A stretch of 64,000 nt of DNA from Desulfosarcina alkanivorans. Its GTDB lineage: Bacteria; Desulfobacterota; Desulfobacteria; Desulfobacterales; Desulfosarcinaceae. Positions 17,042 through 25,532 of the stretch are shown here, one piece after another. The notes beneath the pieces are model-generated. The model saw nothing but the letters and a program-made list of their open reading frames with translations, was not told where the DNA came from and searched no databases. The position numbers and the translations under genes were made by a program. The DNA lies in the NCBI RefSeq assembly GCF_009688945.1, contig NZ_AP021874.1, positions 6,324,001-6,388,000 of the forward strand, in the 5' to 3' direction. Position 1 is the stretch's first letter. Every line of letters begins with the position of its first letter.

Positions 17042-19186
17042 ATGAACATGACACCATTGAAAGCCACCACGTTGAAGGCCTTATCTTACCAGCGGTGCGA
17101 TGTCGACAAAGGGTATACCAATCATTACCTGGATGTGGATCTGTCCGCGGGCTCGATCTCTATCGGTATGTTCGAGGATCGGATCAAGAAAACGTTCATC
17201 GGCGGAAAGGGGTTTGACCTGTGGCTGCTGTGGCACGCCGTCAGCGGCCAGCACAAGTGGAACGACCCGCAAAATGCCATCTGCATCTCCTCGGGCCCCA
17301 TGGGGGGGACGCCCGGTTATCCCGGTTCAGGGAAAAGTATCGTCACATCGATCTCTCCGACCACCGGATCGGTGATGGACTCCAATGTGGGTGGCTATTT
17401 CGGCCCCTACCTGAAGTTCTCCGGTTTCGATGCGCTGCGGATCACCGGACGATCAGAGGGCGATGCGGTCTTGTTCATCGACGGCATCGAAGAGAAAGTT
17501 GAAATCCTCCGGATCCCCGATCTGCCGGGGGATGCCTATGCCATGTCCGACGTGCTGACCGACCATTTCTCCAAGGGCAAGAAGGTTGGCATCTCGGTGG
17601 TCTCCGCCGGGCCGGGCGCTGCCAACACCCTCATCGGGTGCCTCAATTTTTCCTGGTACGACAACGCCCGCAAACTGGTGCGCTACAAGCAGGCGGGCCG
17701 CGGCGGGATCGGGACGGTATTCGCCGACAAGGGCATCAGGGCGGTGGTGGCCCGCTGGGAAAAGGTGTCTCAGAAAACCAACAACCCCGCCGACCCGGAG
17801 GCTGTCAAGACCGTGGCCAGATGCCACTCCAAAGAAATTGTGGAACTGGACCCCAAACAAAATGAGATGGCCCGCATCGGCACCACCCACCTGGTGCCGA
17901 TCATGAACGATTTTGACCTGCTGCCCACCAACAACTTCCAGTACGGATCCGATCCGAGGGCGTCGCTGATCGGCCGGGACGCCTTTGAAAAGCTGTTCGA
18001 TCCGGGGTTCGACGGCTGCTGGAAGGGCTGCACCGTGGCCTGCGCCCACGGGGTCAGGGATTTTGTGCCCTGCACCGGTGCATACAAGGGCGAAAAGGTG
18101 TTCGTGGACGGCCCCGAATACGAAACCATCGCCGGGTGCGGTTCCAACCTGGGCATTTTCGACCCCTTCACCATCCTGGAAATCAACTTTTACTGTGACG
18201 CCTACGGACTGGACACCATCAGCGTGGGAACGGGCATTGCCTTTGTCATGGAGTGCTTCGAGCGCGGATTGATCAGCCTGGAGCACACCGGCGGCATGGA
18301 CCTGTCTTTCGGCAACCGGCTCAATGCCCTGGAACTGGTCCATCAGATGGCTGCCGGCAAGGGCTTTGGCGCCATTGCGGGCCAGGGGATCCGCAGGATG
18401 AAAAAAGTTTTTGCCGACCAGTTCGGTGCCGATCCGGTCATGCTCCGGGATATCGGCATGGAGTCCAAGGGCCTGGAATTTTCCGAATACATGACCAAGG
18501 AATCCCTGGCCCAGCAGGGGGGGTACGGATTGGCGCTCAAGGGGCCCCAGCATGACGAAGCCTGGCTGATTTTTCTGGACATGGTCCACAACTTCATGCC
18601 CACCTTCGAGCAGAAGGCCGAGGCCCTGCACTGGTTTCCCATGTTCAGAACCTGGTTCGGTCTGTGCGGTCTGTGCAAGCTGCCCTGGAACGACATCGTC
18701 CCCGAGGACAACAAGGATACACTCGAACCGGCCAAGGTGATGAAGCATGTGAACTGGTATGCCGACTATTACACGGCGGTCACCGGCAATACCGCCACCC
18801 CAGAGGACCTCATCACCATGAGCGAAGCGGTCTATAATTTTCAGCGCATTTTCAATCTGAAGATGGGGTACGGCACCCGTGATCATGATTCGCTGCCCTA
18901 TCGCGCCATGGGGCCGGTCACCGTGGAGGAGTACGATTCACGTCAGGAGCGCTATGACACCGAGCTCGGTGAAAAGCACCATGTAGACATAACGGGGAAA
19001 GATACGCCCTGGAAGTTGGCTGAACTCAGAAAACGGCGGGAAGCCCAGTACGAAACCCTGAAGGACGCCGTCTACCAGCGCCGTGGGTGGACCGCCGACG
19101 GAATACCCACCGTTGAAACCGTCAAGCGGCTGGGGATCGATTTCCCGGAAGTATTGGACGTGTTGGCGGCTAACGGGGTCAAATGA
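17042..19186 (+). CDS. aldehyde:ferredoxin oxidoreductase (tungsten family)
   Basis: This 714-residue member of the AOR family oxidises aldehydes to acids and reduces ferredoxin at a tungsto-bispterin centre. An N-terminal pterin-binding region with FIGGKGFDLWLL and SGPMGGTPGYPGSGK is visible. A cysteine cluster follows at C326, C330 and C334, with a late LCGLCKLPW near 541 completing a [4Fe-4S] site. GAGGAG just before ATG 17042 fixes the start. It is somewhat longer than the roughly 600-residue archaeal AOR. The context (amine-oxidising flavoproteins upstream, a ThiS/MoaD-like protein overlapping downstream) suggests it removes the aldehyde made by its neighbours. Its own substrate is not evident from sequence. 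Confidence 0.9.
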   Translation: MNMTPLKATTLKALSYQRCDVDKGYTNHYLDVDLSAGSISIGMFEDRIKKTFIGGKGFDLWLLWHAVSGQHKWNDPQNAICISSGPMGGTPGYPGSGKSIVTSISPTTGSVMDSNVGGYFGPYLKFSGFDALRITGRSEGDAVLFIDGIEEKVEILRIPDLPGDAYAMSDVLTDHFSKGKKVGISVVSAGPGAANTLIGCLNFSWYDNARKLVRYKQAGRGGIGTVFADKGIRAVVARWEKVSQKTNNPADPEAVKTVARCHSKEIVELDPKQNEMARIGTTHLVPIMNDFDLLPTNNFQYGSDPRASLIGRDAFEKLFDPGFDGCWKGCTVACAHGVRDFVPCTGAYKGEKVFVDGPEYETIAGCGSNLGIFDPFTILEINFYCDAYGLDTISVGTGIAFVMECFERGLISLEHTGGMDLSFGNRLNALELVHQMAAGKGFGAIAGQGIRRMKKVFADQFGADPVMLRDIGMESKGLEFSEYMTKESLAQQGGYGLALKGPQHDEAWLIFLDMVHNFMPTFEQKAEALHWFPMFRTWFGLCGLCKLPWNDIVPEDNKDTLEPAKVMKHVNWYADYYTAVTGNTATPEDLITMSEAVYNFQRIFNLKMGYGTRDHDSLPYRAMGPVTVEEYDSRQERYDTELGEKHHVDITGKDTPWKLAELRKRREAQYETLKDAVYQRRGWTADGIPTVETVKRLGIDFPEVLDVLAANGVK

Positions 19187-19380
19187 TTTATCTCGACGAC
19201 AGGGAAATCCCCTGGCAGGAAGGGCTGACCGTGGCCGCCATGCTCGCCGGGCTGGCGGACGGCCACCTTTACGCCGTGGTGAAGCTGGATGGCCGGCTGG
19301 TGTCCCGGCCCCATTTCAGCACCACGCCGATCCCGGACGGTGCCCGGGTAAGGCTTATCCCCATGATCGCCGGTGGTTAG
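19183..19380 (+). CDS. ThiS/MoaD-like sulfur-carrier protein
   Basis: This 65-residue beta-grasp protein ends in Gly-Gly, the residues adenylated and thiocarboxylated in MoaD and ThiS. Its start codon overlaps the AOR stop by four bases (ATGA), so translation is coupled. Dedicated MoaD-like genes beside AOR genes are known and are thought to serve tungstopterin synthesis. A general thiamine role seems less likely here because no thi genes are adjacent. Confidence 0.82.
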   Translation: MIYLDDREIPWQEGLTVAAMLAGLADGHLYAVVKLDGRLVSRPHFSTTPIPDGARVRLIPMIAGG

Positions 19381-19423
19381 CCCGAAACGGGGTGTCCCAT
19401 GCCGATGCGGTGTGCAGAACCTG

Positions 19424-19462
19424 CCGCCAGCGGTCCCGTCGACTGCTGGCGGTTTAGGTTTA
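19424..19462 (+). terminator. possible terminator of the oxidoreductase operon
   Basis: Stem CCGCCAGC / GCTGGCGG (19424-19431 with 19445-19452) is followed by TTTAGGTTT. The loop is 13 bases and the T-tract is interrupted, so it is moderate at best. It is placed 44 bases after the last gene of the operon. Confidence 0.4.
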
Positions 19463-19519
19463 CCCCTCCCCGAATTCATCCCCGATCTTTCCCGCATTTC
19501 TTCCAACCCCTGAAAAACA

Positions 19520-19549
19520 TTGACTTATCCGAGGAAAAGGTCGTATTTT
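19520..19549 (+). promoter_or_regulatory. candidate promoter for yggT
   Basis: TTGACT (19520-19525) and TATTTT (19544-19549) are spaced by 18 bases, about 70 bases before the yggT start. The 19381-19617 interval holds only this and the candidate terminator. Confidence 0.4.
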
Positions 19550-19617
19550 TCCTGTGTCATGCGCCCTGTGCGTGTTTTCTTGCGGGGCCAACTTTTAACG
19601 ATGAGGATACCTTTTCA

Positions 19618-19917
19618 ATGTATATTGTGGGCTACTTTCTGATGGCAGCGGCCAAAGTCATGGATGTGGTGCTGCTTTTTTTCATGTGGGTGGTGATCGC
19701 CCGGGCCGTATTGTCCTGGGTCAATCCGGATCCTTACAATGCCATTGTGCGCTTTATCAACAATGTCACCGAGCCGGTGCTCTACCCGATTCGCTCGAAA
19801 CTGCCGATTCACTATGGAGGGATCGATTTCTCTCCCATCATCGTTTTCCTCATCGTCATTTTTTTGCGAACCTTCGTGGTGAACAGCCTGGTCCGAATGG
19901 CTGCTTCACTGATTTAA
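19618..19917 (+). CDS. yggT: YggT-family integral membrane protein
   Basis: This 99-residue protein has two hydrophobic regions separated by a conserved loop (WVNPDPYNAIVRFINNVTEPVLYPIR), the YggT hallmark. The family is linked to cell division, cell shape and osmotic tolerance, with function unresolved. ATG 19618 has GAGGA about 12 bases upstream. A longer frame would start in upstream noncoding DNA. It precedes a DivIVA-domain gene by 25 bases, a pairing common in many bacteria and consistent with a division role. Confidence 0.88.
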   Translation: MYIVGYFLMAAAKVMDVVLLFFMWVVIARAVLSWVNPDPYNAIVRFINNVTEPVLYPIRSKLPIHYGGIDFSPIIVFLIVIFLRTFVVNSLVRMAASLI

Positions 19918-19942
19918 CCCCATCCAATACAGGAACGCTGTC

Positions 19943-20440
19943 ATGAAACTAACCCCGCTGGACATTCAGCAGCAGCAATTCAAGGTCCGCTTCCGGGGCT
20001 TCGACGTGCGTGAGGTCGACCGGTTTCTGGAACAGACCGCCGACGCCTTTTCTGCCATCCAGGAGACTACGAAACGGCAGGAGGAGGAGATTCGCCGCCT
20101 GAAGCTCGAAAAACAGGGCTATAAAGAAAGGGAAGAGACCTTCAAGCGGGCCATGCTCAACTCCCAGAAAGTGCTTGAGCAGATGAAGGACAATGCCCGC
20201 AAATCAGCGGAAATCATTATTGCCGATGCCGAAGTCAAGGCGGAAAAGATTCTCAACCGGGCTCACAGCCGCCTTTCCCAGCTCCACGAGGACATCGCCG
20301 AACTCAAGCGCCAGCGCGTCCAGATCGAGGTACAGATCCGTGCCATCATCGACGCCCACACCAAACTGCTGGAGATCGGCAAGGAAGGCATGGATGTGCT
20401 CGATGCGGAAGACACCAAAATCAAGGTGCTCAACCAGTAG
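19943..20440 (+). CDS. DivIVA-domain protein
   Basis: This 165-residue protein has the DivIVA N-terminal lipid/membrane-binding motif LTPLDIQQQQFKVRFRGFD, then a long predicted coiled coil (about 30-150) rich in Lys, Glu and Gln. In other bacteria DivIVA proteins mark curved membranes and division sites. Here the neighbour yggT suggests a cell-envelope role. It is short compared with Gram-positive DivIVA but typical of deltaproteobacterial forms. Confidence 0.85.
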   Translation: MKLTPLDIQQQQFKVRFRGFDVREVDRFLEQTADAFSAIQETTKRQEEEIRRLKLEKQGYKEREETFKRAMLNSQKVLEQMKDNARKSAEIIIADAEVKAEKILNRAHSRLSQLHEDIAELKRQRVQIEVQIRAIIDAHTKLLEIGKEGMDVLDAEDTKIKVLNQ

Positions 20441-20541
20441 TCCGGGAATACAGAGGACGCCGGCATCTGCCCGATGTGTCAGTGCTTAAACTGCCGGGTG
20501 AGCTTCGGGTCCTGACCTTAACCAACAACCGGGAGAAGTGA

Positions 20542-21624
20542 ATGGCCAAGATTGATGCTTTTTTCAAGCTCATGCACGAACAAAATGCCTCCGACCTCCA
20601 CCTGCTGTCCGGTCAGCCGCCCGCGCTGCGCATCCATGGCGACATCGAGCGGGTGAAATACAAGGTGCTGGACAACGATGATCTTCGCAAGATGCTCTAC
20701 GAGATCACTCCGGAAGACAAGGTCAAGAGCTTCGAGGAGACCGGCGATGTGGACTTCGGCTACGAGATCCCCGGCCTGGCCCGCTACCGGGCCAACTACT
20801 TCATGCAGAAGAACGGTATCGGGGCGGTATTCCGGGAAATTCCCAGCAGCATCATGACCGCCGAACAGCTCGGCCTGCCTCCGGTGATCTCCAAGCTGGC
20901 CTCGCTGCCCCGGGGACTGGTTATCGTCACCGGCCCCACCGGTTCGGGTAAATCCACCACCCTGGCGGCCATTATCGATGTGGCCAACCGCACCCGCAGC
21001 GATCACATCATCACCGTAGAAGACCCGATCGAATTTGTGCATAAAAGCCGGAGTTGCCTGGTGAACCACCGGGAGGTGGGCCTGCATACCAAATCCTTCA
21101 GTGCGGCCCTGCGCGGCGCCCTTCGCGAGGATCCGGACATCATCCTGGTCGGTGAAATGCGGGACCTGGAAACCATCTCCCTGGCCATCGAGGCCAGTGC
21201 CACGGGGCACCTGGTATTCGGCACCCTGCACACCACCAGTGCACCCAAAACGGTGGACCGTATCGTTGAGGTCTTCCCCGCCCAGGAGCAGGCCCAGATC
21301 CGCTCCACCCTGTCCGACGGTATCCGGGCCATCATTTCCCAGACACTGTTCAAGCGCATCGACAAGAAGGGTCGTGTGCCGGCCATGGAAATTCTCATCG
21401 CCACACCGGCCGTGCGCAACCTGATTCGTGAATCCAAATCCCACCAGCTGCCCTCCATGATGCAGACGGGCAAAAAATACGGCATGCAGCTTCTTGACGA
21501 CGCCATCATGGACCTTTACAACAAGGGGCGGATCAGTGCCGACGATGCCTACACCAAAGCCAACGACAAGGGGCGCTTCCGGCCGCTGCTTAAATCGCCG
21601 CCAACCGATTTTACCGAAGCGTGA
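20542..21624 (+). CDS. pilT: type IV pilus retraction ATPase PilT
   Basis: This 360-residue secretion ATPase has Walker A GPTGSGKS near 131-138, an Asp box, Walker B DIILVGEMRD near 205, a His box (GTLHTTSAPKTVDRI), and the PilT-specific C-terminal AVRNLIRE segment needed for retraction. It powers pilus depolymerisation and twitching. A second PilT-like gene follows after 46 bases. No pilB, pilC or pilin genes are in the window. Confidence 0.93.
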   Translation: MAKIDAFFKLMHEQNASDLHLLSGQPPALRIHGDIERVKYKVLDNDDLRKMLYEITPEDKVKSFEETGDVDFGYEIPGLARYRANYFMQKNGIGAVFREIPSSIMTAEQLGLPPVISKLASLPRGLVIVTGPTGSGKSTTLAAIIDVANRTRSDHIITVEDPIEFVHKSRSCLVNHREVGLHTKSFSAALRGALREDPDIILVGEMRDLETISLAIEASATGHLVFGTLHTTSAPKTVDRIVEVFPAQEQAQIRSTLSDGIRAIISQTLFKRIDKKGRVPAMEILIATPAVRNLIRESKSHQLPSMMQTGKKYGMQLLDDAIMDLYNKGRISADDAYTKANDKGRFRPLLKSPPTDFTEA

Positions 21625-21670
21625 TGCCATTGCCTTTTCGACACCCATGGCTGCAAGATAGAGGGAAACA

Positions 21671-22834
21671 ATGAAAAAACAGGAAGTCGACCATATCCTG
21701 ACGCGGATGCTGGATTCCCACAGCAATGTGTCCGACCTGAACATCACCGTGGGAAAACCGCTTCAGGTGGAAAGCGCCGGGGAACTGGTGCCGGTGGAGA
21801 TCAAGCCGGAGATCAAGGAACTGACTCCCTTTCAGACGGAGACGTTTGCCCTGAACCTGATCAACCGGGACCGGCGTCTCACCGAGACCCTGATCAACAC
21901 CGGGTCCTGCGATCTCTCCTACTCGCTGCCCGGCAAGGCCCGGTTCCGCGTGAACATTTTCGCGCAAACGGGCAACTACTCTATCGTTCTGCGGAAGCTG
22001 GAATCCAAAATCCCCACGATCCGGGACCTGAACCTTCCGGACACCTTTTACAAGATCGCCAAAGACCTCAACGGCATTGTCTTCGTCACCGGCGCCACCG
22101 GGTCGGGTAAAACGACCTCCCTGGCGGCGATTCTGGAAGAGATCAACGAGGCCCGATCCGTTCACGTGGTGACCCTGGAGGATCCCATCGAATACCAGCA
22201 CCCGCACAAGAAGGCCACCTTCAACCAGCGGGAACTGGGTACCGATTATGACAGCTTTGCCAATGGCCTCAGGGCGGCCTTGCGACAGGCGCCCAAGGTC
22301 ATCCTGGTGGGCGAAATGCGTGACCGTGAGACGGTGGAAATCGGCCTGAATGCCGCCGAAACCGGCCACCTGGTGCTGACCACCCTGCACACCGTGGATG
22401 CCGGGCAGACCATCAACCGTATTCTGGGCATGTTCCCCAACGAAGAGGAGAAGCAGATTCGCATTCGGCTGGCCGACACGGTGCGCTGGATCGTCGGCCA
22501 GCGGCTGCTGCCCAAAATCGGCGGAGGCCGGGTGGCCGCCTTCGAGATCCTGGGCACCAACCTGCGGGTCAAGGACGCCATTCTCAACGGGGAATCCGAA
22601 GGAAAGACGTTTTATGAAATCATGGAGGCGGGGCGGCCCTTCGGCATGACCACCTTCGACGACCATATCGTCGGGCTGTACGAGCAGGGGCTGATCACCC
22701 AGGAAACCGCCATGGCATATGCGTCTCACAAGGGGGTGGCCGGTCGCGGTATTGACAAGGTGAAGAGCGCCCGGGGCGAATCCACCACGGATATCGATAA
22801 TCTCGAGATAGACCGCCATTATGATAAGGCCTGA
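21671..22834 (+). CDS. PilT/PilU-type retraction ATPase paralogue
   Basis: This 387-residue PilT-family ATPase has Walker A GATGSGKT near 142-149, Walker B VILVGEMRD, and a His box TTLHTVDAGQTINRI. It lacks the exact AIRNLIRE motif, having NLRVKDAILNGESEGKTF instead, and carries a distinct acidic tail, which suggests a PilU-like accessory role working with the preceding PilT. The N-terminal SDLNITVGKPLQVE segment is the PAS-like region of this family. It is in the same operon as pilT. Confidence 0.88.
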   Translation: MKKQEVDHILTRMLDSHSNVSDLNITVGKPLQVESAGELVPVEIKPEIKELTPFQTETFALNLINRDRRLTETLINTGSCDLSYSLPGKARFRVNIFAQTGNYSIVLRKLESKIPTIRDLNLPDTFYKIAKDLNGIVFVTGATGSGKTTSLAAILEEINEARSVHVVTLEDPIEYQHPHKKATFNQRELGTDYDSFANGLRAALRQAPKVILVGEMRDRETVEIGLNAAETGHLVLTTLHTVDAGQTINRILGMFPNEEEKQIRIRLADTVRWIVGQRLLPKIGGGRVAAFEILGTNLRVKDAILNGESEGKTFYEIMEAGRPFGMTTFDDHIVGLYEQGLITQETAMAYASHKGVAGRGIDKVKSARGESTTDIDNLEIDRHYDKA

Positions 22835-22883
22835 AAGCCCCCCGTCTATGGCCTGAGAAGCGGAAAGGATCGGTTGGGAACCC

Positions 22884-23540
22884 ATGGAAATTGTCTGTGA
22901 AAGCTGCCAGAGCAAGTTCAGAATTGCCGATGAAAAGCTACCCAAGGATAAGACGGCATTTCTGAAGTGCCCCAAATGCCAGAATCGTATCAGTGTCCCG
23001 CCGCCGGCCAAGGACCCGGATGAATCCGACCCGCCGGGGTTCGAAGAGGACTTTTTTTCATTCGACGAGGATGAAAGCGACGGCTACGACTCCTCGGACA
23101 AGCCCTTTGACTTTGTGGAGGAAGAAGGAAAAACCGCATTGTTATGCGAATCTGATCCGATGATTAAAAAGACGATCAAACCGGTTCTGGACGTTCTCGA
23201 GTATCACATCACGGAGGTCAAAAACAGCCGTGAAGCCTTAAAAACAATGCGTTACCACAGTTATGACCTCATCGTTGTCAATGAGTACTTTGATGCCAAG
23301 AACCCCGATGCCAACGGGGTGCTGATTTACCTGGAACGCCTCAATATGAGCGTCCGCCGGAACATTTTTGTGGCCATGATCACCCGCCGGTTCAGAACCA
23401 TGGACAACATGGTGGCGTTCCAGAAGAGTGTGAACATGGTTGTGAATGTGGACAATGTCGCCGATTTCGATAAGATTCTGAGACGGGGCATGGCCGATTC
23501 GGGCCTTTTTTATCAGGCGTACAAGGACTGTCTGGATTGA
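22884..23540 (+). CDS. MJ0042-type zinc-ribbon protein with pseudo-receiver domain
   Basis: This 218-residue protein begins with an MJ0042/zinin-like ribbon (C5, C8, C29, C32), continues through an acidic linker (about 48-80) and ends with a response-regulator-like domain (about 85-215). The phosphoacceptor position reads N133 in DLIVVNE instead of Asp, and the usual Lys near the end is not apparent, so it is probably not phosphorylated. It lies 50 bases after the PilU-like gene, suggesting a link to pilus or motility control. Nothing in the sequence shows the partner. Confidence 0.72.
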   Translation: MEIVCESCQSKFRIADEKLPKDKTAFLKCPKCQNRISVPPPAKDPDESDPPGFEEDFFSFDEDESDGYDSSDKPFDFVEEEGKTALLCESDPMIKKTIKPVLDVLEYHITEVKNSREALKTMRYHSYDLIVVNEYFDAKNPDANGVLIYLERLNMSVRRNIFVAMITRRFRTMDNMVAFQKSVNMVVNVDNVADFDKILRRGMADSGLFYQAYKDCLD

Positions 23541-23584
23541 CAGGAGACGCAACCGGTTGGCCGCCTCACCAGGAAGACGATCGC

Positions 23585-23743
23585 ATGAAACCCGTCGGGA
23601 ACTATACTTGTACTGAATATCGCCAGGAGATGATGCTGCTGGGTTTGAAGCGTCAACTGGAAGATCCGAAGCTGCCGGAACCGGATCGGATGCGTATTGC
23701 CGAACGCGTCCGTGAATTGGAGCAGCAGATGGGGATGGACTGA
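23585..23743 (+). CDS. 52-residue conserved-looking small protein
   Basis: The sequence starts MKPVGNYTCTEYRQEM and is rich in charged residues, with a predicted helical hairpin (LLGLKRQLEDP then RMRIAERVRELEQQMG). AGGA lies upstream of ATG 23585 and the next gene starts 3 bases after the stop. The frame can be extended to 23537 but without a better start. I recall similar short proteins from sulfate reducers but know no function. Confidence 0.6.
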   Translation: MKPVGNYTCTEYRQEMMLLGLKRQLEDPKLPEPDRMRIAERVRELEQQMGMD

Positions 23744-23745
23744 CC

Positions 23746-24687
23746 ATGGCCGCCGCCAGGGTTCGGCAGCTTGCCCCCCACCTTTACCTGATCGTCCTGG
23801 CTCCGCCCATCAACGGGTTCCAGGATTTTGTCGGCGCCTGGCTGGTCGACGGACCGGATGCCGTCTATCTGGTCGACGTGGGACCGGCGGCGACGGCGGA
23901 CCAACTCGTCGATGCGCTTGCCGCACTGAACGTGGGTCGCCTGGATTTCATCTGCCTGACCCACATCCATCTCGACCATGCCGGCGCCATTGGCCACCTG
24001 GTGAAACAGTACCCCACGGCACCGGTGGTTTGCCATCCCAAGGGCGTTCCCCACATTGTCGACCCCGAACGCCTGTGGCAGGGTACGGTCAAGACACTGG
24101 GCGCCACCGGCCGGGCATACGGGCGGATGCTGCCGGTGGACCCCGCTCGTATCGCCACCGAACGGCAGCTGGCCTCGGCACCCTTTCAACTGCTGGACAC
24201 CCCCGGCCATTCACCGCACCATTTCGCCATTGCCGCTGCCCGCTGTTTGTTTGCCGGAGAAGCCGGCGGGGTATGCCTGCCCCTGCCTTCGGGAGATCTT
24301 TACCTGCGCCCGGCCACCCCGCCCCGTTTTTTTCTGGAAACGTCGCTGTCCAGCATCGACCGGCTCCTGGCAGCCAGTCCCGATGCCCTGTGCTATGGGC
24401 ATTTCGGCATGCAGCCGGACGGTGCAAGCATGCTGGCCAAACATCGCGAACAGCTGCTTTTCTGGAAAGCGACCCTGGCCGCAGAAGCCGACGGAGGGGG
24501 AATGAATTCACCCGATTTTGCAGCGCGGTGGATGGACCTTCTGCTGGCGGCAGATCCCCTGCTTTACGGGTTTTCACAACTGGCGCCAGAGATACAGGCG
24601 CGGGAGCGGGGCTTTCTGCTGAACAGCGTCAAGGGTTTTGCCGGCTATCTGGCCAGGCGGGACAGGTCCGATAGCGAGACAACTTAA
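23746..24687 (+). CDS. metallo-beta-lactamase-fold hydrolase
   Basis: This 313-residue protein has the metal motif THIHLDHAG near residues 71-79 and later histidines in DTPGHSPHHF, a second-metal ligand region in LFAGEAGG, and YGHFG near the C-terminal third. The layout resembles glyoxalase II or flavin-free MBL hydrolases. A thioester or lactone substrate is plausible but not demonstrable. It is the last gene of the plus-strand run starting at yggT, and its 3' end faces coaX with a 64-base gap holding no clear terminator. Confidence 0.82.
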   Translation: MAAARVRQLAPHLYLIVLAPPINGFQDFVGAWLVDGPDAVYLVDVGPAATADQLVDALAALNVGRLDFICLTHIHLDHAGAIGHLVKQYPTAPVVCHPKGVPHIVDPERLWQGTVKTLGATGRAYGRMLPVDPARIATERQLASAPFQLLDTPGHSPHHFAIAAARCLFAGEAGGVCLPLPSGDLYLRPATPPRFFLETSLSSIDRLLAASPDALCYGHFGMQPDGASMLAKHREQLLFWKATLAAEADGGGMNSPDFAARWMDLLLAADPLLYGFSQLAPEIQARERGFLLNSVKGFAGYLARRDRSDSETT

Positions 24688-24751
24688 TAATTCTTAAATT
24701 ATTGGATTTTGGATCAAAGCCGTCAACGATGAATCCGGAAGGAACCGACGG

Positions 24752-25519
24752 CTACTCGAAGCTGTCGCTGATGATCCTGAGTCCCTCCAGGGTTAGGGAA
24801 GACTCCACTTTTTCGATGCTTCGGGCCACATTGGCCATCAGGGGTGCCAGACCGCCCGTGGCCAGCACCATGGGCACGGTGTCCATCTGCTCCTTCATCC
24901 GGCCCACAATTCCGTCCACCAGGCCGGCATAGCCGAAAATGATACCGGATTTGATACCACCGATGGTATCTTTGCCCACTACGTTTTCCGGCCGCTCGAA
25001 GATCTCCACCCGCGGGAGCTTGGACGCTTCACGGAACAGGGCTTCGGAGGCAATCATGATTCCCGGGCTGATGGCCCCACCCAGATACTCTCCTTTTTCC
25101 GATATCACGTCGAAAGTGGTGGCGGTACCGAAATCAATAATGATGAGACTTTTGCCGTATTTGTGGTAGGCTGCCACCGCATTGACGATGCGGTCCGCCC
25201 CCACCTCCGATGGGTTGTGCATGAGAATCGGCATACGGGTATAGGAGCGCGCATCCACCCACTGGGGGATGTGACCCAAATATTTACGACAGAAAGAATC
25301 CAAAATGGTGACCATGGGCGGAACAACACATGAAATAACAGTTTTCCGGATGGCGCCGGAATCGATGCCGCCGATGGCGAACAGGCTGGTGACAATGACA
25401 TTGTACTCGTCTTCGGTCGTTTTTCGTTCGGTTCGGATCCGCCAGTCCTTGACCAGCGATTCCCCCCGATAGATCCCCATGACCGTATTGGTATTGCCCA
25501 CATCGATGACAAGCAGCAT
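24752..25519 (-). CDS. coaX: type III pantothenate kinase
   Basis: This 255-residue ASKHA-fold kinase catalyses the first step of CoA synthesis and is insensitive to CoA feedback. Visible motifs are the N-terminal phosphate loop DVGNTNTVMG, the pantothenate-binding GADRIVNAVAA near 105, and the second phosphate motif IDFGTATTFDV near 126. GGAGTCG precedes ATG 25519. The gene follows ybbR by 13 bases, closing the run tilS-ftsH-folP-ybbR-coaX. Confidence 0.95.
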   Translation of the reverse strand: MLLVIDVGNTNTVMGIYRGESLVKDWRIRTERKTTEDEYNVIVTSLFAIGGIDSGAIRKTVISCVVPPMVTILDSFCRKYLGHIPQWVDARSYTRMPILMHNPSEVGADRIVNAVAAYHKYGKSLIIIDFGTATTFDVISEKGEYLGGAISPGIMIASEALFREASKLPRVEIFERPENVVGKDTIGGIKSGIIFGYAGLVDGIVGRMKEQMDTVPMVLATGGLAPLMANVARSIEKVESSLTLEGLRIISDSFE

Positions 25520-25532
25520 GATCGACTCCAGC

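Noticed and set aside
17453..18886. 477-residue minus-strand open frame opposite the aldehyde oxidoreductase
   Set aside because: It mirrors the real gene's codons, has no domain or ribosome site, and conflicts with the well-supported AOR.
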